A stretch of 64,000 nt of DNA from Rhabditophanes sp. KR3021 (Eukaryota; Nematoda; Chromadorea; Rhabditida; Alloionematidae). The DNA lies in NCBI GenBank assembly GCA_963281155.1, contig CAUJLY010000006.1:10292001-10356000 (forward strand), given 5' to 3'. The notes under the pieces were generated by a model. That model had not been told where the DNA came from, made no database searches, and worked only from the letters and a program-made list of their open reading frames with translations. This document shows positions 13,590 to 26,800 of this stretch, one piece after another (positions within the stretch are counted from its first letter, which is position 1; each line of letters starts with the position of its first letter). The position numbers and the translations under genes are program-made.

Positions 13590-16500
13590 GTCCTTTCTAA
13601 CTTTGACGATTCACTAATATAAATGAAAAAAAGTAATATACCAATAGTTTGTTAGTTGTGTATAGGTAAGAGCATCCAAGTCTAAAAGAACATAAAAACT
13701 TTAATAATGAAATACTTGCCAACGACAAAGGTTCAAATATACATTTTAAGTAAATAATAAAAAGGTAAGGTTCTAGTAAAAAGTAAAATTGATGACAGGT
13801 CTTCAAGGCAAATTCAAAATAAGTTTGTTTGCAAATTAATAAGGTATACTAATAATCTCGCTTATCAGCAATGACAGTATGAAAAGAAATAATAATATGG
13901 TAAAAAACATTTGATTACCAAGGTATGTATTGTTTTTTTATTCCAACCTTTTTACCACTTTTTCATTAAGAAGAATTGATGGGAGAGGGTTTGTTGATAC
14001 AATACTATTATTATTTCCAGACAATAATGCAAATATATTTAAGGAAAAACGAAGCTGTTTGAAGAAATATTAAAGTTGTTGTCATTTCAATAAACATTTC
14101 TCCCTACCTTACCCAATCTATTGGCTAACTATTTGTGAGAAACCAGATTAAATATTAAATTAACCAAAATCATCAATGATCTCATGTATATAATTGTGTA
14201 AAGAAACAAATACTAAGATATTTCAAGACGATTGCGGGTGTATAGGATGTGATGGATATGAATAAGTATATAGATAAATATTTTATTGTCATGTAAAAAA
14301 TGTTCCCAGCCCCTACTTTTGGGGTTGTATTCGCAAGCTAAATCAACGGAAGGCGATTGTTTGTTGGAATTGAAAATTGTTTCAGAAATCATATCAAAAC
14401 ATAGTTAGTATTAGCCACATCACATGTAGTATGAATGGTCTGAGGCGTCTGTTTAATCAAAAGATTACATAAATCAGATTGCCGCGGGCTGTGCTTACAA
14501 TAAGGACGATGATGGTTGTTAAAGCAGTATCAATCAAGGAGCGAGACAACACACCAAATAAACAAGATCAGATCCGGATACCTTGTGGTGTTCAAAAGGT
14601 GCATGTAATAATAACTTCGTTCAGGGCTAAGTAAAAGGGAATAAAATAAAAAGCAGTTATCAAAAATGGATCTAAAAAAGTACTTTAAATAAAGCAACTC
14701 ATAATGAGGCAATAATGTAGGATAATGAAATATTTTTGAACATAACCAATTACACCTTCCTCCTACTTGATGTTACTTCAAATAAATGAAAAGTTATGGC
14801 AAAAGCAAGTAACACTATTTCTTGAATGTTGCGAAACTAAAACAAAAGACATCATTTAAAAGTAATGCACTTAACTTGATTTGTAATTATATTAAGAGAT
14901 AAAAAAATATAAGTAAATTGCTCCCAATTAATGATTCAAGAATAAAGTTATTAGTTAAGCTACAGTAACTAATTTATGTTGCTTTGTGTGTGTGTCAAAA
15001 TACATCGCTTTACCTAGATAAAATAGATACACTTTTGGAAAGCAATACATTTTAACGAATGGGAGTAAGAACACTTTGAGAGGTAACCGGCATTCCTTAA
15101 AGATTGGACCTTGTGTCAAGATATATGTGGAATAAATCCAGATTGAGGTGTTTAAGTGAGTGTTTGTTTTAAGAATAAAAAATTGGTTCTAGGTTTAATC
15201 AGTCTTTTTGTATTGTCGTTTGAGTATGTTCAGATATTTTTTAGTTTATAGGTATAATTTTGAGTTTGTTTATTTGGATATATCAAACGTTAAACAATTA
15301 ATAATAGCAAATATCTTTAATTTGATTGCTTAATAACGTATACCTGTAAAAAATGACTAAAAGTATATATGTGGAGAAAAACTGATAAAAAAGGAATGCT
15401 TTGAAATATGTGATCTTATATAATACTTCCACAAATAGTCGCATTATAGGGGAAAAGAACTGATTTGAGTGTGTGGATTGAAAAACATCTTAAAATAGGA
15501 CGTTTCAGTTGAATCGGTATAATGACATAGGATCGTTTTTAGGAACTAGAATTTTGGATTGGCGTGACATCAGGATTTGATGGATTTTAACAAACACACA
15601 CGTAAGACTTAGTTGCAAGATTTTTGGTGGATATTAGTATAGAATGATCATAGATATAATAGATATGTAGGTATGTAGTCAAATACTACTAACAAAGAAC
15701 AAAGCCGACGACGCCCCTTGGAGAGAGGTTTGAAGAAAGAATAATAGGTATTGAACATTTAAACAAATCCGTACATCAATTTTGAATATTATTAAGAAAT
15801 AAATTGGTAAAAATGGTTATCACCACAATATATGACTACATTATGCGAGAAGGCAAATATTCATGCGTAATATCTTGGATAGAGGGGATGTGTGATGAAT
15901 GTTGTAGGGAGGAATGAAAGCAAATGGATAAGTATAAAAATGGATGGTGATCGGTTAGCGCGACGGGTTATTTTTGAGATGGGCGATTACGTAGAAAAGG
16001 TAAGTAATAGAAGATATCAAACATGGATATTACAACAATCCAATCTTCGAATTGAGCGATCATTGTGTCTTCATTCAAACAAGTACTCTATTAAATTCAA
16101 CTATCCTTCCAAGCTAGTTTTTATCTTTGGGCAAGGGCGCTATTTATGTTTGAAATGACCATTTGGATGTGTTGTAACATGACAACAAAGTATAGTATAT
16201 AATTTATGTGATTAATATAATTTGAAGGGGGATAAGTAGGTAGCCAAAGAAATGAATCAGCTCTTGTCTGATCAAAATTTTGAATGATCAAAAAGCTCTT
16301 GCTTCAAGACTTTAATTGAACAGGTTAAACAATTGGTAAAGTAAATTTACACATTCAAAGATACGTAGGAGGACGAGCCATAAAGTACGTGAACAGCCAT
16401 TACATCTTTTTTGAAACATAAAAAGACAGCTTTAAATGATCCACCAAAATATTTATTGAAAAAGAAGCTGTGGATATGCATAATAAATAAGTCTCATATT

Positions 16501-19500
16501 TAATTATGTCTACAATTATCCATCACCACGAAATAGTCTCTTTTTGGTTGAAAGAAGACCTCTTGAATGCCTTAATACAAAATTAATACAAAAACAGGGA
16601 ATACTTAAATGTGTATAGATACAAATATCATAAATAAGCAATTTAATCAGCTGCTTAAAAGTTTCTATGTTTTTTGGGGGAAGAAATGATGGATGGGGGA
16701 TTTATGTTATTTGCATTGGTCGAAATCAACTTTAGGCAGACGAATATGAGAATATCATGATTCTCTAATAGCTTTTTCCGCTCTATACCTTACTAACGAC
16801 AAATCTCGTTCCTTAGATAGCTAATTTTGAAAAGACATGTTTCAAAAAATTAATCCTTGTTTGAATATTATTGTGATGTGTGTGCAATAATGTATCTTTC
16901 GGACATATCTCTGAAAAGACGAAATTTCTCCTATATATGTTTAGATAAAGCAACATCTTTATACGCATACATCTAAATTGATCACTATAAACTGATTGTT
17001 GCTATGATCCAGTTGTTTCGAGTTTGTTACAATTTCTAATTCAAAAACATCAAAAAAGGGTGTTGATGTTTACGATTGATCAGATTTACTAAAATGGCTA
17101 AGGTAAAAGAGATGGCTGTGGAAAAGTACCATACACATACTTGATTGTCTTTTTTAAAATATAATTGAGAATCCTTAAAATTACAACAATTTTCTATAAT
17201 AGATTGTCATTTTTTAAACTGATAAGACTTTTTTGTTTTTCCAAAATTATAATAAAAAACTACTAAACGTACGGTTTTGCCTATCACTAGATGGACATTA
17301 AATGCAAATTGGTGTGTTAAAGATAATGCAATACTGGGATGTCTATAGATTTTACCATAAAAGCTACTACTTCATTTACTCCTCGAGATCTTAGAATCTC
17401 AAGAACAGCAAATAATTTACCCCCGATGATGTTATCTATCAGGATTTTTGTTGTACTTAAAAAGTACATCAAGCCATTTTTTGTCACTTCTTGAGTAATT
17501 TATTTTTTCAATTACCTACACATTTTATACTAGCTTTGATAATATTAATTCTAAATTAAATCTTATCATTTTAATGAAGTATAGACGAGACACAGAGTAT
17601 CAAAAAAATTGGTGCGAGCTATTCTCGATGACATTATAGCTCCTTCCAAACGTTAAATATCCTAATAGAAATCAAAAAATTAGGACGACTGATATAAGCA
17701 ATTGTCAGATCAAGAAAGTACAATCAAAAAGTCTCATAGAAACATGTTCACAACTAAATTAATTGGTGTTACATCACATCTGTTTGTTTAAAAAAAATCA
17801 TCTCCAAAAAGATATACACCACCAAAAATGAGAAAGATGTGTAATTGGTAGTAAAGAGATGATTAAAGGGGGTAAGTTATTTATCAGGATATATTATTAT
17901 TATTTTTTTGATATCGAAAAACGTTCAAACAAGGAGTAAGTAATCAAATAAACAGAGTATTTGCATGGACACCGATATCGAAATAATCATAATCTTGGGG
18001 TATTTTAATCAAAATACATCTACTACCGGCTTCAAGTGATAATCGAAATTGTTAAAAGAAGGTAAACGACAAACAAAAAGTGCATTTGTTAAGAACCTTT
18101 CTAGTCCAAGATACTTCTTGGAAGCTGCAAGTTACTGTATTAGCTTACTATTTGGGAGTTTCTAGGGTTGTGGTATGATTTAGATAGGACGAAATCTTGT
18201 AAAAAAGTATAGTGAAACTAGCAAAGAAGTGACTATAATGTTTGTGAATAAATTAATTTATTAGGACTAGTTGGTATTTATGAGGATGGAAATAGTCTCT
18301 TAATTTAGCACCATATCAAGTTAATCTATGTAAAAGATATGGTATCCAATTAACTAGCAATATTGAACACACACTAAACAACACAACTTATTACGCAATT
18401 GCCATTAGATACATTTTTTCAAATTGGAACTTTATCAGGACTGCTTATCTATAATGGTATGGAAGTGTTAAAAAAGTATTAGATGACAGAGTTGAATAGT
18501 ATCAACAGATACTACTTACGAACACATCTCTAAATGATCATTCAAATGTCAAGTGGGCTAATCGTGTTAATGGAATTGAGTTTGAATAATAATAAATGGA
18601 GATGATACTCTCTATTGTATGTCAATTTTTGGCGATGCTTCGGAAGACAATAGGCATTAAATCAGTCCATTTCTTAGGATAATTAAGATGAAAAATGAAT
18701 ATGTTAAGGGTACACAAAGGTTACTTTTAAATTGTCGTGACATTAGGAAAAAATAGCAGAAGATATTTGGGATAAGGATGGATGTTGTTGATTTGAAAAC
18801 GATTTCATAATTTGGTATTTCTAAAAATAGCAAGAGGTACATAAATGAGGGTAACAGAATGATGTAATGATTAATTTTGCCGGTCTTGTCTTTTGATATC
18901 GCATTAAAACTATTTAACATATTTTAACAAAAGACATTTAAATATGAAAAGATATTGTTGGTTCAATTCATGCGATCTCTTGATACTAGATCTCTTTGGA
19001 AATTTGAATAGAAACAATATTTAACTCGATATCAAAATAGTTAATTGCTTTATGTGTTTGTTTGAAATCAAAGGAACTAATAATTGAGAATATTGGAGTG
19101 TGTGTGATGGTGGAATATTTTACTTATATATTACCCAAGAACTCACACAACAAACGACAAATCATAAAAAAGGGACGAGTGTTCTGGTGGTGTTAAACAT
19201 AGACTCAAACGGACGAGAACAAAGAATCGGTCAAATATAAGATTAATGGCGTGTTGATAGGTATATGCTATCCCTAAAACAGTTTTTCTTTGTTCAATTC
19301 ATAAATATTGGTATCATTTGAAGGGAATATTTGGGGTAACTGTGGAAATTGATCTAAATAGAGGAATCAAAAAGTTTTTTTACGTCAATGGCGGTTTAAT
19401 AATAGTATTTTGTAAAGTGACAACAGTTATCTTCATTTTGTTGTTAATAAAAATAGGCAGATTAGAAAGATGTAAACTAATACGTCTCTTTGAGGTAATA

Positions 19501-22500
19501 ATATGTACCATAGAAGATATGATCACTATTTTTAGGCGCTCAATTAAGTATCTGATTTATATTCTTTTTATGAAAAGGAAATGTTTGGCAATTGACAGCT
19601 GTCACAAATACTGCAATTTATCGTCAAACAATCACCAATATTCAAGACAAATGGGTGAGTGCGTTATTTGAACGTGTAAAAAAGTTATGACCAATCTTGA
19701 ATAAATTTCCATTTTCCCGCAAAAATTCAAACTTCCCCCTTAATTAGTCCCACCTAATATACTTTGTCAAATTAGACGTCCCAAAAATGTTTGAGGTAAA
19801 TGTGGCAATGTGGGAGATCCTTTAAAAGTTGCTGATGGAATGGTTGTGTTAATATGTATTATATGGGTGCCTACCGATAATGATGATGGTTTCATCCTTT
19901 TTAGGAAGGTCACTTTTGGTTTGGAAGTAATTGGATTGTTGCTGTCACCACACAACTAATCTGTTTTGTCTTCTCAATAACCCTCAATTAAGGTAAACAT
20001 TTGTGGATGTGCTCATTAAATTCAAGACTTGAGAAGAGTCAGAATGTGGATAGTGATAAAAGTGTGCACAATTTATGAATACTAATTGACTAAATTTACA
20101 ATTCAAAGGCACGATTGTTAATCCTTTGAATGTCCAAAATAATAATAATTGATACGGTTGTTTATTATATTGGTACCGAGTAATGGAAAAATAAGAAGAA
20201 GTGAGGTCGTAATAACTTAGATCTTTACTTCTCTTGATTTTTTTGTCACTCAAATAAGTAGATATTTAATGTTCCACATGAAGAAGGCAAATATATGAGA
20301 CGTTTATGACATAAAATTGTGCATTAATTCACGTTAGTTGGAAAGGTGTGAATGGTGATATAAATAACTATTGGCCTATGAAATACGGTATTTAAAATGT
20401 ATAATTTATCAATAAAAAAATAGAAAAAAATGTTTTATTCAAAATATTTAAACACCAACAAAAAATGTTGGTAGCATTTATAAAAGAAGAGATTAGTTAA
20501 AGTTTTATTTGTTATATGGGTAAAGTGGAGCCATTCAAATAGTTGCAATAAATATTGGTTTGAACTTGCTAATTACAGTTCAGCTACAATGCAAAACAAT
20601 GAAAGGGATTAAGATATGATGGATTAGGGGGGATTTATGAATTGTATAAAATCGAATAAAACCCTGATATTAGGGAAATCAGAATAATTAAATAATCATA
20701 AGGATCAACTAAATTTGTCACATAACTTTGATAATTCCAAATTATTTGGTCAACTCAAAAATGATATGAATAAGTCAAATGTAAGTGTGAGATTTATTGT
20801 AAATAGATGTAATAAAAAAATTCGACATGAAAAGCAGAAAGTGTAATAGTAAAAAAATAATGTTTGGACAAACTTTAGATTGTTGATGAATGTTTTGGAT
20901 ATATTTGAAAAATTAGGAATATATTAAACCAATTTATGCTGATCTTGATGCAGATAAGTATTAATAGAAAGTCAAAGTAACTAGTATTAATAATTTAAAT
21001 TTATCAAAAGGAGAGCTTTATAAAAGGTGATTGGCATCAGGATAAAAAGGATACCTAAGAGTAGATCTATGTATGTGTAAATAAACAAACGTTAAAAGAA
21101 ACAGCTACAGTATTTAAAAGAATGTGCAGAATAAGAAAAATTATATCAAAGCGAAGAAGCATGTTGTTCAAATGTTTATAATAAAAAACAAAGTTGGGTG
21201 TGCGGTGCGATTAAGAACATTTTTATAAACAATATCTTTGTTCTATTAATAACATTAGGTGTCTTATTGCCATAAGAAAACATCCTAATATTATAAATTG
21301 GTGAAAGTAATATTGTAATAAACAATCTATACACAAAGGAAGATGGTGTTGTTGGCGGTGTTCAAATGAGGATATCTATTTCAAAAGTTCAAGCAGGCGC
21401 TTTCTAATTTTTGCCATGTTCTTTCTAATGGATAAACAAAAGTAGTGCTTTTGGTGGCAGTATAAGTCACTTTTTAGATAAAATTTGCAATACTAATTAT
21501 TGGGTGGACGGAACCAATAAAATGGAAAGTTTAACTCTGATCTGATCTGCTTTTAAATGTCACAACTTTTTATACTTAAATAGGATTTAGACAATTGAAT
21601 TAAAATGGAAAGTAAGTTTGTGTTAAACAAGATCTTGTAAACGATTGCCTGCAAGATATGCGCCTCTAGACAATGGAACATTCAATGCAAATTGTTTTAA
21701 GAAATCGAAGATAGACAGACTTTAAAATTCAGGTAAAGTTTAATACCAAATCATTTTAAATTACTTCTATGCCCGAGAAATGTCTGCGCATGGATTTTTG
21801 AAAAGTTGATGAATCAAAAGATAGGGATGAGTGATTATTTAGGCAACAAAGACGATTTACAATAGTACCTTGCGAGAATCATTTTTATAATAACATTTTA
21901 TAATAACAATGACTTTATATAAACTAGACTAGAGGAGAATCTACGCATATAAATAATAGTTTGAGTGCAACTATCAAAATTATTTGAAATAATAGCCAAA
22001 GGATACTGCCTTTTACACCTCAACTTAGTGACTTTTTGATGAACAGAATAACAACCCAACATCAATAAATACATCTTCCTCCTCATTTGTTTCTTTTTTG
22101 ATTGTGAGACTTTGATCGACCACAACTTTCTAGTTAACATACAAATTACATGTTCCATTCAATAATGCAATAGTATCTTGAGTCATTATCTTGAGTCATT
22201 CAAAGCCAATTTGATAGACCACACAATTCAACATTGTTATTAATTTACCAGCCGCCAATAAATCACTTAAGAATATATTATACGTGTTATAATAAATAAA
22301 TAATTTATCCATCTCTATTATTGCAAAAGTAAACCGTTACGAACTAATTTCATAGTAATAATATCTTGACATTATTTTTAATTAGGTAACTAATACTCTA
22401 TATTCTAGATAAAAAACGTTTTATTACCCAAAACATGGCCTTGTTTTCGGATAAAATTTTGGTATTTAAAGAACCCTTTTTGATATCAAAAACAGACTTC

Positions 22501-22516
22501 TTTATTTGATTTAGGC
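13590..22516. other. Nine-kilobase region without recognisable genes
   Basis: AT-rich throughout, with frequent A and T runs. The longest open frames (for example 15892-16158, 19318-19671 and 21898-22158) lack homology I can recognise, lack good start contexts, and look like chance frames. I saw no tRNA-like, rRNA-like or transposase-like sequence, and no tandem array. The last few hundred bases should carry the collagen promoter. Long non-coding RNA or distal regulatory sequence is possible but not supported directly. Confidence 0.5.
22463..22470 (+). promoter_or_regulatory. TATA-like element of the collagen gene
   Basis: TATTTAAA, about 50 bases before the collagen start codon, in an otherwise mixed sequence. 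The position fits a core promoter with a short leader. A splice-acceptor-like tttgatttag ends at 22514, two bases before the ATG, so the mature leader may instead be trans-spliced. Confidence 0.35.
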
Positions 22517-23572
22517 ATGGAAAAATCTGCGGATAATGACAAGCATAGGCAGATGCGTAATATTGCCTTCATTGGAATTGTAGTTTCGACTGCGGCTGTA
22601 TTTGCTGCTGTTGTCACTTTGCCAATGTTGTATAGTTATGTTCAGTCTGTTCAGTCCCATTTGGCTTCTGAGACTGAGTTTTGTAAAGTAAGTTATTCAT
22701 TGGCGATGCTTTTTCATTGAGTGCTTCTAGTCTCGTTCGAAGGATATGTGGCACGAAGTTACAGCCTTGCAAATAGGCAAGCAACAAACTCAAAGAATAA
22801 AGAGAGGGTGGTTGTTTGGGCAATATGTTTCTGAGAAAGGATTCCACGAGGGAACTGCTCATCCATCTGCTGCAGTTAACAGTGGGTCTTCTAATATGGG
22901 TGGCGGTTACGGAGTCTCAGCTCCAGTTGTTTCTGAACCCGAACAGACTTGTTGTACTTGTCACCAAGGAGAAGTCGGGCCTCCAGGAGCTCCAGGCCCA
23001 GATGGAAACGCGGGAGATGATGGCTTGAATGGAAATGACGGTGTTCCAGGCAAAGACGCTGAGATGTTGCCTGCCGAGCCTTATGAGCCTTGTTTGATCT
23101 GTCCACCAGGGCCAAATGGACCACAGGGTAATTAAATTTTATAGAAGTGTAGATTTATTTTGTAGGTCCAATCGGAGCTAAAGGACCACCAGGTCCAAAA
23201 GGATCTCCCGGAGAGAACGGCAAACCAGGCCAAGCAGGTGAAAATGGCCCTCAAGGCCAGATTGGAACCATCGGATCACCAGGAAGACAAGGAGCTAAAG
23301 GAGCACCAGGCCAAGCAGGAAGAACCAACTACGTCCAGGGACCATTCGGTCCATCTGGCTCTCAAGGACCTCCTGGAGAAGCTGGAGTCAAAGGAACTGT
23401 TGGGCCCACTGGAAATTCGTATCCAGGACCACCAGGACCTCCAGGGGACAATGGAAGGCCAGGAAGAGAAGGAAAAGCAGGAGCTGGAGGTGTCAAGGGA
23501 CCTCAAGGAGATCAAGGCGAAAAGGGAGACTGTACTTTCTGCCCTCCACCTAGACTACCACCAGGCTATTAA
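22517..23572 (+). CDS. Nematode cuticle collagen
   Basis: Three exons (22517..22687, 22731..23127, 23166..23572) give 324 residues. The N-terminus has the nematode cuticle collagen N-terminal domain, with a membrane segment at about residues 18-42 (IAFIGIVVSTAAVFAAVVTL). A furin/BLI-4-type processing site RIKR is at residues 79-82. Gly-X-Y repeats follow in two blocks separated by a non-collagenous break containing CLIC, with flanking cysteine pairs CCTC (before) and CTFC (after). A short Pro-rich tail (PPPRLPPGY) ends the protein. By family, it is secreted by hypodermis, trimerised, cleaved and cross-linked into the cuticle through Cys and Tyr residues. Size is typical (about 300 residues). 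A poly(A) signal (AATAAA) lies about 85 bases past the stop. Convergent with the minus-strand ZM-motif gene, whose stop lies about 270 bases beyond. Confidence 0.96.
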
Positions 23573-23843
23573 GTTCAAATCAGGCATACCCATTTGTTGT
23601 CTGTAATTGGGACTAAAATAGCCAAATACAAACCTATTTATTCCTCCAACACTAAATAATAAAACAAATTACTTTATTTAACTTCTAGAAATAATGGCAA
23701 TTCTCTCCTGTTTACTAAATTATCGGTCTTTACAATAAAAAGTTATATGTGTTTAATGATAAAAATGTTTGTTATTAATAACTAGATTATACTTTTGCTA
23801 TAATGTTGTTGTTTTTCGCTGATCCAAATATGGTTTAGAATAG

Positions 23844-26800
23844 TTATTGAGTCGTAGTCGAATCGGTGACCGTTTTCTTTTTGTAGTATTTGGTTGTGAC
23901 GTGTCTGGAATATAGGAATTAATAAGTAAAGAATAATTGATGAATGGAGAACAATTGATGAAATGGTTATTACCTTGAAATGATGCCTGGCTGCAATGGT
24001 TGCTCCACAACGCGCGTCTCTTGTTCTTTAAGCAATTGGTATTCCTTGCCAGGATTGACGGAAGTAGTCAATTCTCTTTTGTATTGAATATCCTTGCCCT
24101 GTTCATCTTTGTAAGTTCCAGTAGTGTTGGAGATAGTGTTAGCAACGCTTCCGATCGGCAAAGTTTCATTCATTTCGGACAATCTGTTGAAAGCCTCATC
24201 TCCACTGCAGGCATATGTTGTTACTTTGCTGTTGTTTCCTTTTGAATAGTTTGAAACACGTGAGTCACCTACATTACTACTGCTCATATTTGATGATTCT
24301 CTTTGTTGGGAGGTGAATCTTGGTAGTGGGACGGGCTTTTCGATAATTTCGGTTGTTTTCTTGTTTGTGCTAGTTTTGTTCCATGAAGATTGTTGGATGT
24401 AGCCGGGAGTTGTTGCAATCACGGCTGGAGCAGCGTTGTAGTTGTAGGTTGTTTTTTGGGTTACGATTGGGGGGCATTGGGAGTATGAGCTTCTTTGTGA
24501 GTGTGAGTTTCGTAGGCTTTGGGTTCTTGGCCACTCTTGGTGCTTGAATACTTCTCGTGCTTGTCTTCGGTGTAATGATAGGTCACGTTTGGGTTGACTC
24601 CTGCAGGTGGAAGTGGAATGGCTGGAGCATTCAAGATTGGAGGTGGTGGAATCGTTGGAGCGGAGGCTGGATCTCCTGATTCTCTGTGAGAATGAGTTTC
24701 GTAATGTTGGGGTTCTTCTCCTGTAGCGTTTCTTGAAAAGGATTCATGTCTGTCTTCGCTGAAATGGTACTTTCCTTGAGTCCCTTGTGGAAGGATGGAA
24801 GTATATGTTGGTTGCTGAGTTACAGCACTTGAAGTTGTTTTGACATTCGAAGAAGAAGAATGGCTATAATTATTAGCACCATTAAATGCCTGGACAAAAG
24901 CTGGTCTTGGTGGTTCAACAGGCAAGACAGTATTTGTAGTGGAAGATTGATTGTAATTGGACTTCTGGTAGTAGCTATCACTCATCTGAGCATTAGATTC
25001 TTGCCCGGAATATCTCTCATTAGCTGCTTGTTGCCAAACTTGTTGTTTTTGATTGGCATTCTGAGCCCAATTAGGAGTTTGTGGCGGTGGGACTTTGTAA
25101 GCGGCAGGCAATTGAACGCGAGCCTCAGCATCTCTGCACTTATTTTCCCAAACATTCCGTCTTTGATTGACATTTCTGCTCCAGTTGGGTTCGTGATTTG
25201 GAATCTATAAAAAGAAAAGTAAGTACAAAGTTAAAGCTAGTCCAAGAACATAAGGTGGAGAACAAAAAAACCTCAGGCCGTAAATGAGTTGGATCAACTA
25301 CGTCATTTTGCCAAGCGACGTGCTTTTGATGAGATCTATGACTCCAATCGGGAGTATGGGAGCGTCTGATCGTTTTTAACGCTTCATCAGTTAAAAGTGT
25401 TTTAACGTTCACCTCTTTATGGTCAGATCCATCTTGTTGTGAAGACCAATTAGACTGATATTGTTGGGTTTGTTGGTATTGTGGATTAGGATTATTATAG
25501 AAAGGAGAAGTTCTAGGTTGAGTCGATTTTGATCTTAATGAGTGCAAGGTTTGTGCAGTGGTAGCATAGCATACTGGCTCGGGGATGCGAGGCAAGGGAC
25601 TTACGCTACGATGCGCATTTGTACGGCCTGGAGCAGGTCCGAAGATAGTACCTACATATTTTTTTTGCTCGTCCGATCTCTCTCTTACTTGATTGATGTG
25701 CTGATTTGAGATAGTATCTCCCACCAAAACAACCGGATCAACGCCTCCGATCAAGGGAGCAGCAAAAGTATTGCGTCTTTGTTCGGCTTCATATCTCGAA
25801 TTGAGGTAGGCGGCGTCGTTTGTACGATAACAAGGATTGTAAACACTCTGAGAATTTTGGCTTTCCAAAAGCAGTACCTCCGAATTGATATCCCGGCTTA
25901 CTATCCTTTGTTACAGAGGATGATCTTTGTTGTTGTTGGTTGTATGTATTATCATAATGATAGGAACTATTTTTAAATTGAGGATTATTGTGATCAATAT
26001 AATCAGCTCCGCCAAATTGGTATCCTCTATCTGATGGCTGGTTGTCGTTTCTAAAATGTATAGATGTATAAGTGTATAAATGTGCATTCAAAAAATGATT
26101 GCAACACATGAATGTTTTGTTAAATAATGGTGAAAGTATAATAGTTTGAAAAACTAGTTTTAAACGAAATCAAAAATATAATAATATTGTGTTTGATGTT
26201 ATCTCACCTTGGTTGGTATTGGTGGGAAGCGTGTGTTGAATGGCGATAATCGGAATACGTGTGTTCCGGGGCAGGAACATGGACAGGTCCATTCGTGAAG
26301 ATTGTATCTCTTTGCCTATTGTAGTCAACGGGAGTTTGAGTTGTGTACTTATTGTATGCAGCGTTGTTGTAGTTGTAATTGGTGGTATCATTGTTATTTT
26401 GGTCTTGCTCGGGATAGTAGCCTTGATTTGGATTATTATAGGCTGGAGTCTTGGAGCGAGCACGCTCTGAACGGGCTCTAGCCTCATTAGCCCAAACTGG
26501 GTCCGGGGTTCTAGGGACTCTTGGCGCCTCAGCCATATTGACTTTATCGAAAAATTCGGGGCTGATAAATTCTCCTTCATTTGCGCCAGAATTGATAAAT
26601 TCAAGTGTCTTTGATTTTGATGGATCAAAGTGACGCTCAGCAGTCTGAATTGGTATTGGTTGCGTATCGATGCCTGCTGTTTGCTGACGATATTGCTCTT
26701 CAGCTGTTTCTCTAAAAACAAAACCAATTTAATCTATTTAATCTACTTGCACAACATTTTCATACAACTAAAATTTTTCTATTTTCTACTTTTATTATTA

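Noticed and set aside
15892..16158. 88-residue plus-strand frame with a plausible-looking start (MNVVGRNESKW)
   Set aside because: No domain, no supporting splice sites, isolated in the gene-poor region; could be chance.
19318..19671. 117-residue plus-strand open frame
   Set aside because: No ATG start in good context, no recognised domain, composition like translated AT-rich DNA, and no splice partners.
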